Origin: Guyanagaster necrorhizus
Lineage: Eukaryota > Basidiomycota > Agaricomycetes > Agaricales > Physalacriaceae
DNA length: 64,000 nt
Assembly: GCF_019112545.1 (NCBI RefSeq)
Contig: NW_025064887.1
Span: 137,448 to 201,447, forward strand
Direction of reading: 5' to 3'
This document shows, in pieces, positions 24,331 through 33,926 of the stretch (position 1 is the first letter of the stretch; each line of letters opens with the position of its first letter). The notes below the pieces were generated by a model, which was not told the DNA's origin, ran no database searches, and saw only the letters and a list, made by a program, of their open reading frames with translations. A program made the position numbers and the translations under genes.

Positions 24331-26394
24331 TTACCCCCTCGTTAAGACCATCGTCCCGATGGTTAATTTAGGGTACACCCCCTCCCTCGGCAGGAGGTGG
24401 TAGATCTGCTGGACTCCTTGACCAAGGGTCTGTATCTTGGTGGGGTAGTGCCATTCCGGCGTTCCCCTGCAAATGTCGTGATGTCATAGTTCGTCATGTG
24501 TCACGAATATTCCGTCACGAATGGTTCTTCTGGTTGATCCAGCAGATCCCTGATCTGTTCGGATCTTGTTATGAAGAGTTTCGTAAGTCTTCTTTCGATG
24601 GTTAAGTCGGAATGAGTGGCCACGACCATTAGGAGGTGGTCGGTCTGCTGGACCCGTTCGTTGGTCTGCAGATTCATAAAGACATTGACCGGTAGTTGTT
24701 TTTCCTGTGCCTTGCAGGATCTCGAACTGCGAGGGTGTTCCATCCTTCTTGAGTTCTGTTATGTTGTGACTTTCGATCCGTTGCAGGCTGCCTGTAGATC
24801 CATCGCATACGTGAGCCACATTGCTTCTCATTGTATGTCCCATCGTATCATCTTCATCAATCCCCTGTTGTTGATTATCCTGGATCTGCCCCTCCCTTAC
24901 TACTTGAGATATGCCATCCGTAGCATAAATCTCGCCCTGTAGTTAATCATTTGGGGCCCTTGATCACACTGATCGTCTTTACGAAGCGATGAATGGTGAT
25001 GATGATGGTGTGATTTCTGGGAAGTTTGTGTCCTGCCTCCGTTGATGGCCGTCGAGAGGTGATCGACTAATGATATGTATGTCTGTCATAGCCATAGTTT
25101 GCTTCGTTACAGGTGTTGTTGGTATTGGTCCCCTGTAACATTCTCTCGTCGTCGGCCAGTCGGTTGAAATAAGGGGCCCTGTTGATGAAGGGTCTGTGTC
25201 TTGGTGGGGTGCTGCCGTTCCGGCTTTCCCCCTGCAAATCATGACGTTATAGTTCCTCATGGGTCACGAATATCCTGGTAGGGAATGGTTTTCCTGGTTG
25301 ATCCGGTAGATCCCTGATCTGTTTGGATCTTCCAAGAAGCCAGGAGTTTTATCAGTCATCTTTCGATGTTTAAGTCGGAACGAGTGAACATGACCATTAG
25401 GAGATGGCTGATCTGCTGGACCTGTCCGTCGGGTTGCAGATTCATTGACTGATAGATCCTGTTCTGTATCTCACAGGATCTCAAACTGCGAGAGCGTTGA
25501 GTCATGGATGTGATTTCTGGGAAGTTTGTGTCGTATCTTTGATGGCCGTCAAGAAGTGATCAACTGATGACATGTGCATCTGTCATAGCCATTGCTTTCA
25601 GGATGGTTCCGGCGTGGTTCTCTGGTGATGAAGAGAAGCTGTTTGCAATTCATCCCGGATGAATTACTTTGGGAGGTTCCTTATTTGGTGATATTATGGT
25701 CCTTCTTGGGCCATCAATATCCTGTTATTGCCAAACCGTGATGTTTTGGCAATGCTTCTGATCTGAGATCGCTGTTACTCCAATGAGATAATCCCATCCC
25801 TAAAAGAGTGTGAGTAGTATGGTGAGGAGTTTTTTTTTTAGCGATCTCGTTCTTGCACTTTGTTATTTGAAGCGCTGTTTCCCTTCCCGGCTTGGTGTAG
25901 CAGGAATGTTGTTCTCGTTCAGAAATTCCCCATTCCCTTGGAGAATTTCTTGATGTGGCTGTGTTACCCGACAAATCGTGTTGTTGCATGATCCGCTGTT
26001 AAAAGTTGATCAATCTGGGGAGTGATTGTAGTGCCTTCTTTGTGTGTGGTTCCTTTTGCCAATTCGTGATTCGTAGTTGGTAATCGTTCATTGGTGCGGT
26101 GTGCTATGTCCCGTCAGTTCAAACAAGGTTCGTTTTGTTTGAAGAGCGGGTTGTTGCGTTATGTCGTTACTGGACATTCAGTATTAGGCAGTCATCAATT
26201 TTGTCGATTAAAGTATGCATAATGTAAGAGTTACTATAGAAGAGAAAGAGTCAGTTTGATTTAGTCTGTGGCCGAGTTCCTGGGTCCGGTCAATTCTGCT
26301 TGGCAATCTGTATTCAGATGCCCTTCCCTGGTCGGTGATTCGTTGGTTCCTGAATCGTGTGACCATATGCTAAGGCAATTGCCTCAGCCCTTTG
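24331..26394 (-). repeat. Non-coding internal region of G with a direct duplication
   Basis: About 2 kb where pol would be expected, but no protease, RT or integrase motif is visible in any frame. It holds two diverged direct copies: ~24,427-25,096 and ~25,191-25,592. Shared landmarks are TCTTGGTGGGGT, the block around GGTTGATCCRGYAGATCCC, CGACCATTAGGAGGTGG-like sequence, and TGATTTCTGGGAAGTTTGTG. The second copy lacks about 260 bases. Confidence 0.65.
24347..24363 (-). other. Hairpin before the polypurine tract, element G
   Basis: ACCATCG-TCC-CGATGGT, a perfect 7-bp stem with a 3-base loop, 16 bases from the 3' LTR. This is the best preserved copy of the hairpin found in six elements here. 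Confidence 0.6.
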
Positions 26395-28537
26395 TCATTG
26401 TCGTTCTTTGTATATGTCGATGGTTCGGCCCTTCCATTCATTGTAACCTTTTGGCACATACCATTCTTGGTTTAGCATCGTCGTGTGATAGATCGGTGGT
26501 AGTCCCATTTTGATACATTCAACCATGTATCCAGTATCGGTGGTGTCATCCTGTACTCCGGCGAGTGTACTGAGTTGTTCCAGTCTGTCGAAGTACTCTA
26601 TGGCTGTTTTTCTGGCCAGCTTGTGTTCCATCATCTGTTGTCTATAGATGGCGAGTTGTGAGCGGGGTGGCTGTGTGATTGGGGTCGGGATCCTGCCATC
26701 GGGTGGTTGTTCCCACCCCTGGATGGCGCTGTATGGTGGCGGCGGTTCGGCAGGTAGTTGTGGCACCGTTGGCAGCTTCCTTTGTCCTGTGTGTTGCTGG
26801 GTTGCCTGGGATCGGCTCCTGTCAGGCCGAGATGCCGTGCCAGGGGTGGGGTGGGTGTTATGTGAGTGCCGAGATGGTGCCGTTGTTGTCGTGGATGCCG
26901 ATCCTGAGGATTGTGCATTCGGCTTCCACGGCTTGATTGTCGTCTGTTTGCCATTATTCGGCTGTGTCAGCCCCATGTCATACTGCAAAAAGTGTTCGCT
27001 ATATTTAAAAATGGCCCCTCCTGGGGCTGCATGCTGTAAAACCTCTCCTGCTCCCTGTCCTTCGATACTTTCTCCGGATTCAATGGGAAGGTCTCCGACC
27101 TCCCCGATTGAACCCTCCTCCCCGTCGCCCACTTTGCTGTCCTCGTCCCATATTTCCCCCCCGAGGAGAGAAATGTCGGCCAGGTCGTATATTGTCGGTT
27201 TGGCAGATCTGGGGTTGGGTACTTGGTCCAGCATCCTCTGGTCCGGGGCGAGGAGAAGGCTCCCACCCAGGCTGCTGTTGCTCCTGCTCGGCCTCTCCCT
27301 CTGCTGTGTTCACCGCCACTACTCGGCTATATCGACGGAAATTCCTGTAAAATCAGGGTTGAAGGAAGAGGGCAGCGACTGGCCCATCAAGAAACCGTTT
27401 AAGGTCTCCTGTGGGGTCGATGTGCTGGCTGTCCCCTCCGATCGATCCCTGGTCTGCCGATATTGGGTTGCCATGCGACGAGATACTGTCGGTGTCTGCG
27501 ATGGTATCCGTTCCGTATGATAGGGGGCGGCTGTCATTGAGCTCGTCAGTGCCAGTGTCGAGCTCCTCTGGTCTTGGGATATTGTCGCCATGGATGATTC
27601 TGTCGACAGGTGCTGCCCATGGGTCTGATTCGGTGGGGGAAGGGGTGGGCTGCTGAAAGGGGGAGTCGAGGATGCTGGTGTTGAATAAAGTGTCGCTGCT
27701 GACACTTCCGTTTTCTCTTCGCCGCTGTTCCGCCTCTCGCACCCAGAGATATCTACCGAAGAGGGCATTCTCTCGGTAGATCTCATTATCGCTCCTGGTT
27801 TGATTGGCGAAGAGTCCGGCGAAGTTCCTGATAGGTCGTTGTTCCAACCGGTTGACCTCGACGGCAGTGGGTTGTCGTTCGCCATCGTCGTGGTTCCGGT
27901 TGGCATCGTTTCTGACCTGTGTGCTGTCGTCAATACTGTTACCTTGTACTGACGTTGTATGATGGGATCCCCGTGTCCTAGTACTAGTCCTGTGAGCCAC
28001 CTGTGAGCTGTCCAAGGAGCCTCTGGTATGGCGCCCAATGCCGATGTCAGAGGCGGGAGTCGGTATCCTTGTTGCTCGGGTACTGTGCTGGGGGGATCGG
28101 ATGGGGGTATCTGGCCTGGGTCGTCGGAATCCTGTTGCCCATGGGTTTCCAGGATCCCTGATAACCGCCGGCAGGGGACGTGGGGGGTATGCATGCTGCT
28201 GAGGTTGTTGCTCTTCTTCCATATGCTGTTCCGAAGACGTTCTCCCAGAGACGTCTTCGGAGTCAACTCCTTCTGGCTGGTGGGGCTGTCGGGATGTCGA
28301 AGGTCGAGCTGAAACAGGGATGTCATGAAGAGGTAGATCTGGTGTAACATTGCATAGAATGGTATGAATGCGCTGAAATTCATGGTAATGACGGATAGAC
28401 CAGGCGATAATTGATTGGTGTCTACGGCACAGCTGTACGAGCACCAAAAGAATGACCAGAATTCTGATAATTGACACAAAGAGTATAAAGAACTCTTGAG
28501 TGAAGTTTGGGTTTGAAGGATTAAGCGCAGGGGGCAT
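26395..28537 (-). pseudogene. Element G gag, long frames with shifts
   Basis: Two long open frames. The first (28,537 to 27,353, 394 codons) begins MPPALNPSNPNF followed by a hydrophobic segment of about 22 residues (around residues 15-38), then a Pro/Arg/Thr-rich region. The second (27,234 to 26,395, 279 codons) holds the capsid-like end (YFDRLEQLSTLAGVQDD, KGYNEWKGRTIDIYKE). One or more frameshifts lie between them, near 27,353-27,234. No zinc knuckle is seen. The matching region of C continues into a knuckle and pol; here it does not. Whether the shift is programmed or a mutation cannot be told. Confidence 0.7.
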
Positions 28538-28577
28538 TCAGTTTCTCAGCACAATTGGGCTTGAGAAAGGGAATGTG

Positions 28578-28590
28578 AGTCTCGAACTAA
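28578..28590 (-). promoter_or_regulatory. Predicted self-priming primer-binding site of G
   Basis: AGTCTCGAACTAA (plus strand) lies one base inside the 5' LTR boundary. It is the exact reverse complement of the LTR block at 23,934-23,946 and differs by one CpG transition from the copy at 28,756-28,768. No match to a tRNA 3' end (a TGG start) is present at the boundary. Confidence 0.65.
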
Positions 28591-28591
28591 T

Positions 28592-29152
28592 TGTTAGACT
28601 CAAACCCCATGTGACTATCAACACGTGATGATAAACCGATTGAACCTCGCCTTCGGGTTAAACAATCAGAGTTCACCAAATGTCAATGTTTGTCAGTGTG
28701 GGACAAGGCTTTCACAAGTAGTTAGAGCTCGAGAGTAGTTTGGTGAAGATAAACTTTAGTTCAAGACTGGGGTATTACAGCGAGGACTAAGCTACTTAAA
28801 TACTGTTCTGTTATCGTGCTATAAGTAAGTGCTTACAGAAAGCTGTGGTCGTGCTGTGTGCTGTTACCCCTCCTTTGTCAGTCTCTTCACGAGAGATTAC
28901 TGTGCCGCTGTGTTTCGTTACTGCTGCGCCGCAGTTGGAGGACAAAACGAGTATTGTCTCTCTCTTCACAGCGCACAGCTATGTGATATGAGTCGGACCG
29001 ACTGGGTTGCTGACCCAATCCTTCCCACGGTCCCAATTGGGTTGCTGACCAAGCTTTTCCATGGTCATAAGTGCTGGCCTAAGCGCTCTGACTAAGCAAA
29101 GGTAGGGGTCACTTCCGAGGAAAAAGAAAAGAAAATAGGAAAAATCGTAACA
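28592..29152 (-). repeat. Right (5') LTR of element G
   Basis: 561 bases, TGTTAGACTC...CGTAACA. On the minus strand it carries GTATTTAAGT (28,794-28,803), a TATA-like box about 35 bases before AGTCTTGAACTAA (28,768-28,756), the predicted transcript start. Confidence 0.9.
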
Positions 29153-30631
29153 CCAGCAAACTGGTCATTGATCTATATACTAGGTCTAGCTTTGAGAAAA
29201 ATAGTTCAAAGAGGAGACTAGTTAACAGATCTATCAGTGCTGATCTTGATGTTTTCTCAATGGCTGCCACATGCTTGATGTTCCTCCAGTTCTTAGTGAT
29301 AGATGCAGAAGTTTCAGTAATATCAGGGGTTAAAAAAGAGTGCTGCAACTCTTTCTCCCAAAAACTGTTAGAGACTGTAGTCAGAGACATGAGCATTGCT
29401 GGGGACTCAGAGTCTATAGGCATTTAATATAGAGTCAGCATGGAAGGAGATAGTATCAGTGTTGGTGATGCTGGAAGTTCCAGAATGAGAGGGATATGCA
29501 GTGCATCTGACAGCCTCACTGAGAGAGACTGCCTCTGCTGACCCTATCCAAAGATCAGTTTCACTTCTTGTCAGAGTACTGGACTCTCTAAAGAGGGAGC
29601 TTGGGGTTTCTTGGCCATACTGGACTGAGGAATTAGATTTCCAGATGACTGCTTTCTGGTGGCACTGCTCATATTGACACTGCTCATTGTAGATGTTTTT
29701 TTCATACTGAGTAAAAGCTCAATTGGCCACTTTCTGAATAGCCTTTCAGGCTTGTTGTCATTCTTTTTCTTTCACTCTAGCTCACTCTGTTTGGGTGGCA
29801 GGAGATATATAGCTTCCTGGTGTACTGACTGTGTGATTTTAGAGGCTTCCTCTCAGAGCAAGCTAGGCATAAAGTCTGTTACTCTTGTCAATTTTAACTG
29901 TAATCTTTTTTCTCCATGGCTCATGTGACTTCTCATTATTAAATCAGAGGTTGGTGGCTCTATGACTACTGTAGTCAGTGTGGACTGATGAGATAGAGCT
30001 TCTATCTAATATAGCATAGAGCAAGTCATATCCTGAGTTTAATAAAATGCTTTGGAATCTTGAAGCCACCCTAGAGGTATCAAGAGAGTCCTTAGCATAG
30101 TCTCCAATGCCTGGCTCTCTTAGAGTGATGGAAGCATTGAGAGATGGTTTATCATCAAAGAAGTCATTGGAGAGATCCTGACTCTTATAGTTCAGAACTA
30201 GAGAGAAGCTCAGCAAGACTCATAGGTTCTGAAGCCTGTGAGGTGATTGTTGCTGTTTCTGATGTTAGTTCTTCCAGGTGGGTAGGTGTATCTCATTTCC
30301 TGCTAATCATCTCATGTACTCAAGCTGCTAGGCTGGGCTTCTAGTACAGCTTTGACCTGGGGCTAGAAGGAGATTTGGCAGAGAGAGGGATATTGTAGAA
30401 GGAGAGGTCTGGGGTGACATTTTGTAAAATCTGCTGTACTTGTTGGAATACTTGGTAGTGTCTGACTATCCAAGCAGTGACTGATTGATGTTCTTGACAA
30501 AGTTGGATAATAGCAAGAAGCTCAAGTAATGTTCTGATGATGAAGGCTAAAAGCCTAAAAAAGTTGTCTGTAAGATCAGGGGTTGTAGCTGATGATGGTG
30601 GCATTTGGTTTTCTTTACACTTATTGTGCAT
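29153..30631 (-). pseudogene. Element H gag, first half
   Basis: Minus-strand gag beginning near 30,604 (MPPSSATTPDLTDNFF), with a hydrophobic stretch and then NVTPDLSFYNIPLSAKSP, matching the gag start of G (NVTPDLPLHDIPVSARPS). Further frames continue to 29,153 (RNIKHVAAIEKTSRSALIDL), where G interrupts it. Stops and shifts make it non-functional. Confidence 0.75.
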
Positions 30632-30649
30632 AAGAAAAGAGAAGCAGGA

Positions 30650-30662
30650 AGCTTCAAGCTAA
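30650..30662 (-). promoter_or_regulatory. Predicted self-priming primer-binding site of H
   Basis: AGCTTCAAGCTAA, one base from the LTR. The LTR block at 30,820-30,832 is TTAGCTCAAAGCT, whose complement is AGCTTTGAGCTAA. The two differ only at adjacent bases that would both derive from one CpG (CA versus TG), so the ancestral pair AGCTTCGAGCTAA was perfectly complementary. Confidence 0.6.
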
Positions 30663-30663
30663 T

Positions 30664-31123
30664 CATTAGACTCAAATCACATATGATCAGAACACATGAT
30701 AAACTAGCACTGTATTATATTCATACAGTCATGCTAGAATCCACTTGTTGTGTTCTATTGACCAATGTGCTTCAAGACCTTTACAAGAAAGCTCAAGAGT
30801 GAAGTGATATGAATAAACTTTAGCTCAAAGCTGAGGTTATACAGTGAGAGCTATTCTACTTATATACTGCTTGTCCATCAAGATAAATATACTACTACTT
30901 ATTGTGTCTGTCCCAGTCATTATGCTTGTTGTCCTTGAGCATTGTTACTATCTACAAAAGGGCTGTTGTGCATTGTCAAGTGTTGTTGTCATGTCAAAAG
31001 ACAATGACAGACTCAGCTTGTTGTGATGACTAAGCTGATCTCACAATCTCAAGTACTGGTATAGGTGCCCTGACTAAGCATAAATAGCAGTTAATAACAA
31101 AAGAAAAAGGAAAAATTGTAACA
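30664..31123 (-). repeat. Right (5') LTR of element H
   Basis: 460 bases, ending TTGTAACA; the first two bases have changed (CATTAGAC for TGTTAGAC). TATATAAGTA (minus strand, ~30,858-30,867) lies about 35 bases before the predicted start. Confidence 0.8.
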
Positions 31124-31940
31124 TTTTTCTGAGACTGAAATAGCACTGATAAGCCTATTATGTCTACATCCTTAATATCACTTAAGCCATACCCAGAATA
31201 ATTAGGCAGATATAAACATATCATTTTTTGTCACTATAATATTCCATTACAATGGCTCATAGAATAGTTAAATATGCCTGAGAGAGCATAGCTACTATTG
31301 AAGGCTGAAAATTAAGCAGGTCATCAAAATGTGCACACTAGAATCAAAGTAACAGTATGTCTTGCAATATGCCAACCTCAGCTCTACCTAGCATTAAGTA
31401 CCTCAAGACTGATGGTATGATCCACCAAGAGGCAAGAAGCTCAGAAATTTTATGCTTCCTGCAACAATAGAACTATAATGGTAACTTTCCATATTCTCTA
31501 GAACATATTTCAATCCTTCAATGTTCCTCTATGTGGTAATATTTCACTCCAGAGTGTAATACTATTTCAGTAATGACTATTTAGCTACATGTCCCAATCT
31601 AGGTGACTATCATTCCCTAGACAACCTGATCTAAATGACTATTTTGCTACTAGAGGTCTCCACTGTGCAACTAGTATTTTGGTCAAGGTCCCACTAGTAC
31701 TGAAGACCACTTTGAAACATCATCACTACATACAATAAAGGGTGTACTTAATTGTCCTCCTTAACTTAGTATGTTCTTTTGCTCGCACCCTTGTTCCATT
31801 CAATACATGTATCTTAGATAGTAATGATATCATCCAAGTGTTACATTTATGGGACAATTACACTGTTCAGGGCTCTCTGAGGCAGTCAAGATTCTGCACA
31901 ATGAGAGTGGCGCGAGCCTTGATATTGTATAAGTTAGTCA
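31124..31940. other. AT-rich zone between the transposon block and the genes
   Basis: About 800 bases, CpG-poor and with no convincing gene. A 79-codon plus-strand frame at 31,742 has no recognisable features. The first ~100 bases may continue the copia gag scrap left of H. CpG and GC rise sharply near 31,900. Confidence 0.5.
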
Positions 31941-32472
31941 TCATAGTTTTTGTACCAGCAATCGTTGGACCATATCCATAACGCCTAAAAAGGTAGCTCG
32001 TTCCGTGTCACTCAGTCCCACCCCTTCATTTACATCGGATTTCTGCAGGGCGATCCCGACGATGACGCTTTGACGGGATGGCCGTATTATCGACTCTTCT
32101 TCGGCCGCCCACACCAAGGTTGCGATTTGTGATGCGAAGAGGTTATGAAGGGTTTGTAGATGTTCGGACGGGGCATTACCCAGTAACGGCGTTAACTGGA
32201 TGGCGGGAGGTGGCGGAGGAAGAGATATTGCAATAGGATCTGCAGGATCAATGGCTGGTGCTGCTACTAAGGACGTAGTCGGTGGCAGCGTCGCTTGAAT
32301 CTTAGAATTTACTTCAACACTTCGTCGGTTGACGCAATAAGAAAACTGAATTCACCAGATTTCCTATTTTCCCGAGCTGAGTTACAAGAACAAGAATGCG
32401 ATCAGAGAACGTCTGAATAACGACTTCTGTCAAATTCCCAGCCAATTCTTTCGCTGTCTGGCGAGAACCCAT
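31941..32472 (-). CDS. PSMG3: Proteasome assembly chaperone 3-like protein
   Basis: Two exons on the minus strand (32,472-32,356 and 32,300-31,941; 55-base intron) give 158 residues, close to other PAC3 proteins. The N-terminal half reads TEVVIQTFSDRILVLVTQLG, which closely matches the PAC3 core (T-x-V-V-x-x-x-F-S-x-x-I-L-V-L-V-T-Q-x-G-K). The end (GVMDMVQRLLV) fits the last helix, and a Pro-rich loop sits in the middle. In the known family PAC3 pairs with PAC4 to help build the 20S proteasome alpha ring in the cytoplasm. It is divergent from IWR1 with only 110 bases between the start codons. Assigned by recalled family similarity; intron borders are canonical GT-AG. Confidence 0.75.
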
Positions 32473-32582
32473 GGCGTAAAGTCGAAGAAAGTTGAAGTCG
32501 AAATGTATAAATAAGTAAATTTCTACCAAGGCCAGGCACATGGGATGACGTAAGCCTCTTGGACGCTTGCCTCTCTTGACTT

Positions 32583-33760
32583 ATGACTTCCACGATGGAC
32601 ACCGATGCTCAAAACCCTACCCAGCCGTACACGATTCTGCGCATCAAGCGTAAACGACATGAAGAACCTCTTGATGCCCTTGTCGTCGAGTCGGGCATTC
32701 GTCGCAAGAAATCTCGCGGTGGCATGGGGGTGTTCAAGTTCGCGCAGACTGTAGAAGATAGGGCTTGGAGTGATCAGAAGTTGCACCAACAAATACAAGT
32801 ATGGATCCTTTTTCTCTCTCGTTTTATCGCTTATTTTTTTGCAGGACAAAGTTTCTCGGTTGTCTCGAGAGGCACCGGTTCTGACGCCAGAAACGAACCA
32901 GCCGTCTGTTCCCCAGCCTGCGTCGTCGCCTACCAGTAGCCGGCGTCTGTCGACCGACTTCAATCGGAGGTATACGATTATAGACCAAGAATGCGAAAGT
33001 ATGCCTCCAACTAGCCCGTAAGCTTCTTCAGCCTGACGTGCTTCAAACAACCCACTCTTCCCGTGTATTCGTATAGACCCAAGGTCATCTCTACCAAAGA
33101 CCTGCCTCCTAAGGCCACAAATCCGAATTTACGCGTGTTCGATGCTATACCGGAAGACGGTCAGAGTTCTCATGTGATGGATCTAGAGATGGAAAAGATC
33201 ATGCCTATGCTTAAAGCATATCTCAACAGTGCGACCTTGGATACTATCTCTTACTTTTCTGCGACTAACTTCTAGCTCAGTTGACGATGTTGTAGCCTCA
33301 GAACCAGCTCCCGAGTCGGAGGACTATGTTTGGGACGTCTTCTATCATAGACCCTCGACTCTGAGTGAATGGAACGAGGCTGCCACCATTGGGACACTGT
33401 ATGTTTATTCAACGCATCTGTCCACTATGTTTTCTCATTTTCATACGTAGAACGGGTCTTCCACACTCTCTCATGGATCGTTATGACCTTGACTCCGACT
33501 CTGAAGAAGAGGATGAAGCGGACGAGGATTCAAATGGTTTGCGTAATTTCTTGTCGTATTGACGATTACGGCCTGATCCATCTGTAGCGGAGGAATATTA
33601 CAAAAACGATTATCCTGACGAAGAAGAATTATCAGACTGGAGCGGCAGTAGCGGTATGTTTAGTAACACTTCGTTTGCTTGATACTAGCATTTTATCCTG
33701 GCAGACGACTTCCATGAACACTCGGATAATGACCAACTTTATCAGTATGATTCAGACTAA
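32583..33760 (+). CDS. IWR1: Iwr1/SLC7A6OS-like RNA polymerase II nuclear import factor
   Basis: Seven exons (32,583-32,798; 32,845-33,017; 33,077-33,228; 33,281-33,398; 33,451-33,536; 33,588-33,653; 33,705-33,760), all with canonical borders and consistent phases, give 288 residues. The N-terminus has ILRIKRKRHEEPLDALVV, a basic import-signal-like start typical of the family. The C-terminal half carries the Iwr1 block: YVWDVFYHR, then a Leu/Pro turn and acidic runs (DLDSDSEEEDEADED) ending DYPDEEELSDW. In yeast Iwr1 binds assembled Pol II and carries it into the nucleus. It shares a 110-base promoter region with the PAC3-like gene and converges on the phosphatase gene 166 bases downstream. 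Confidence 0.85.
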
Positions 33761-33926
33761 GGCTTCAGACCCAAGAAACTTTACTATCAGCTCATGTATA
33801 GACAACTTTCCATGTGCATCTTGGCATACTTTTCATGTATACCTCACAGCATTTCATGTAGCCATAAACTGTACATTTCCCACAATTTAGCAACTATGTG
33901 TTCTCATGCCTTCTCTGTGGACTGCG

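Larger units (their letters stand above)
23770..29152 (-). mobile_element. Element G: gag-only LTR retrotransposon with target duplication
   Basis: Complete 5,383-base element inserted in H. Both LTRs are 561 bases and differ at about 22 positions, all transitions. The flanking 5 bases are CCAGC on both sides (23,765-23,769 and 29,153-29,157). The internal part encodes gag on the minus strand and then about 2 kb without pol. CpG is retained, so it is younger or less mutated than its surroundings. It would depend on pol from another element. Confidence 0.9.
17666..31123 (-). mobile_element. Element H: gypsy chromovirus interrupted by F and G
   Basis: A minus-strand gypsy element bounded by two 460-base LTRs of the same subfamily (17,666-18,125 and 30,664-31,123). 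Both flanks carry TTTTT (17,661-17,665 and 31,124-31,128), a possible 5-base target duplication, though weak because it is a homopolymer. Inside, from right to left, are gag, insertion G, the rest of gag, the opposed element F, and integrase. Protease, RT and RNase H of H are absent. CpG-depleted and dead. Confidence 0.75.

Noticed and set aside
26648..27520. 290-codon plus-strand frame, Cys/Gly-rich
   Set aside because: Opposite strand of the GC-rich gag of element G; composition mirrors gag codons and no homology is seen.
28575..28591. GTTCGA near the LTR as a tRNA T-loop or a tRNA primer site
   Set aside because: On the element's sense strand it has the tRNA orientation, not its complement, and no TGG start adjoins the LTR. 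Complementarity to the LTR itself explains it better.
17661..31128. TTTTT as a sure target duplication of element H
   Set aside because: It matches on both sides, but a T homopolymer in AT-rich DNA can match by chance; kept only as weak support.
31742..31981. 79-codon frame in the AT-rich zone
   Set aside because: No recognisable motif, overlaps the end of the PAC3-like gene, and the frame ends soon; probably chance.
32523..33050. 175-codon minus-strand frame over IWR1 exons
   Set aside because: It overlaps well supported IWR1 exons and shows no domain; it is an antisense shadow.
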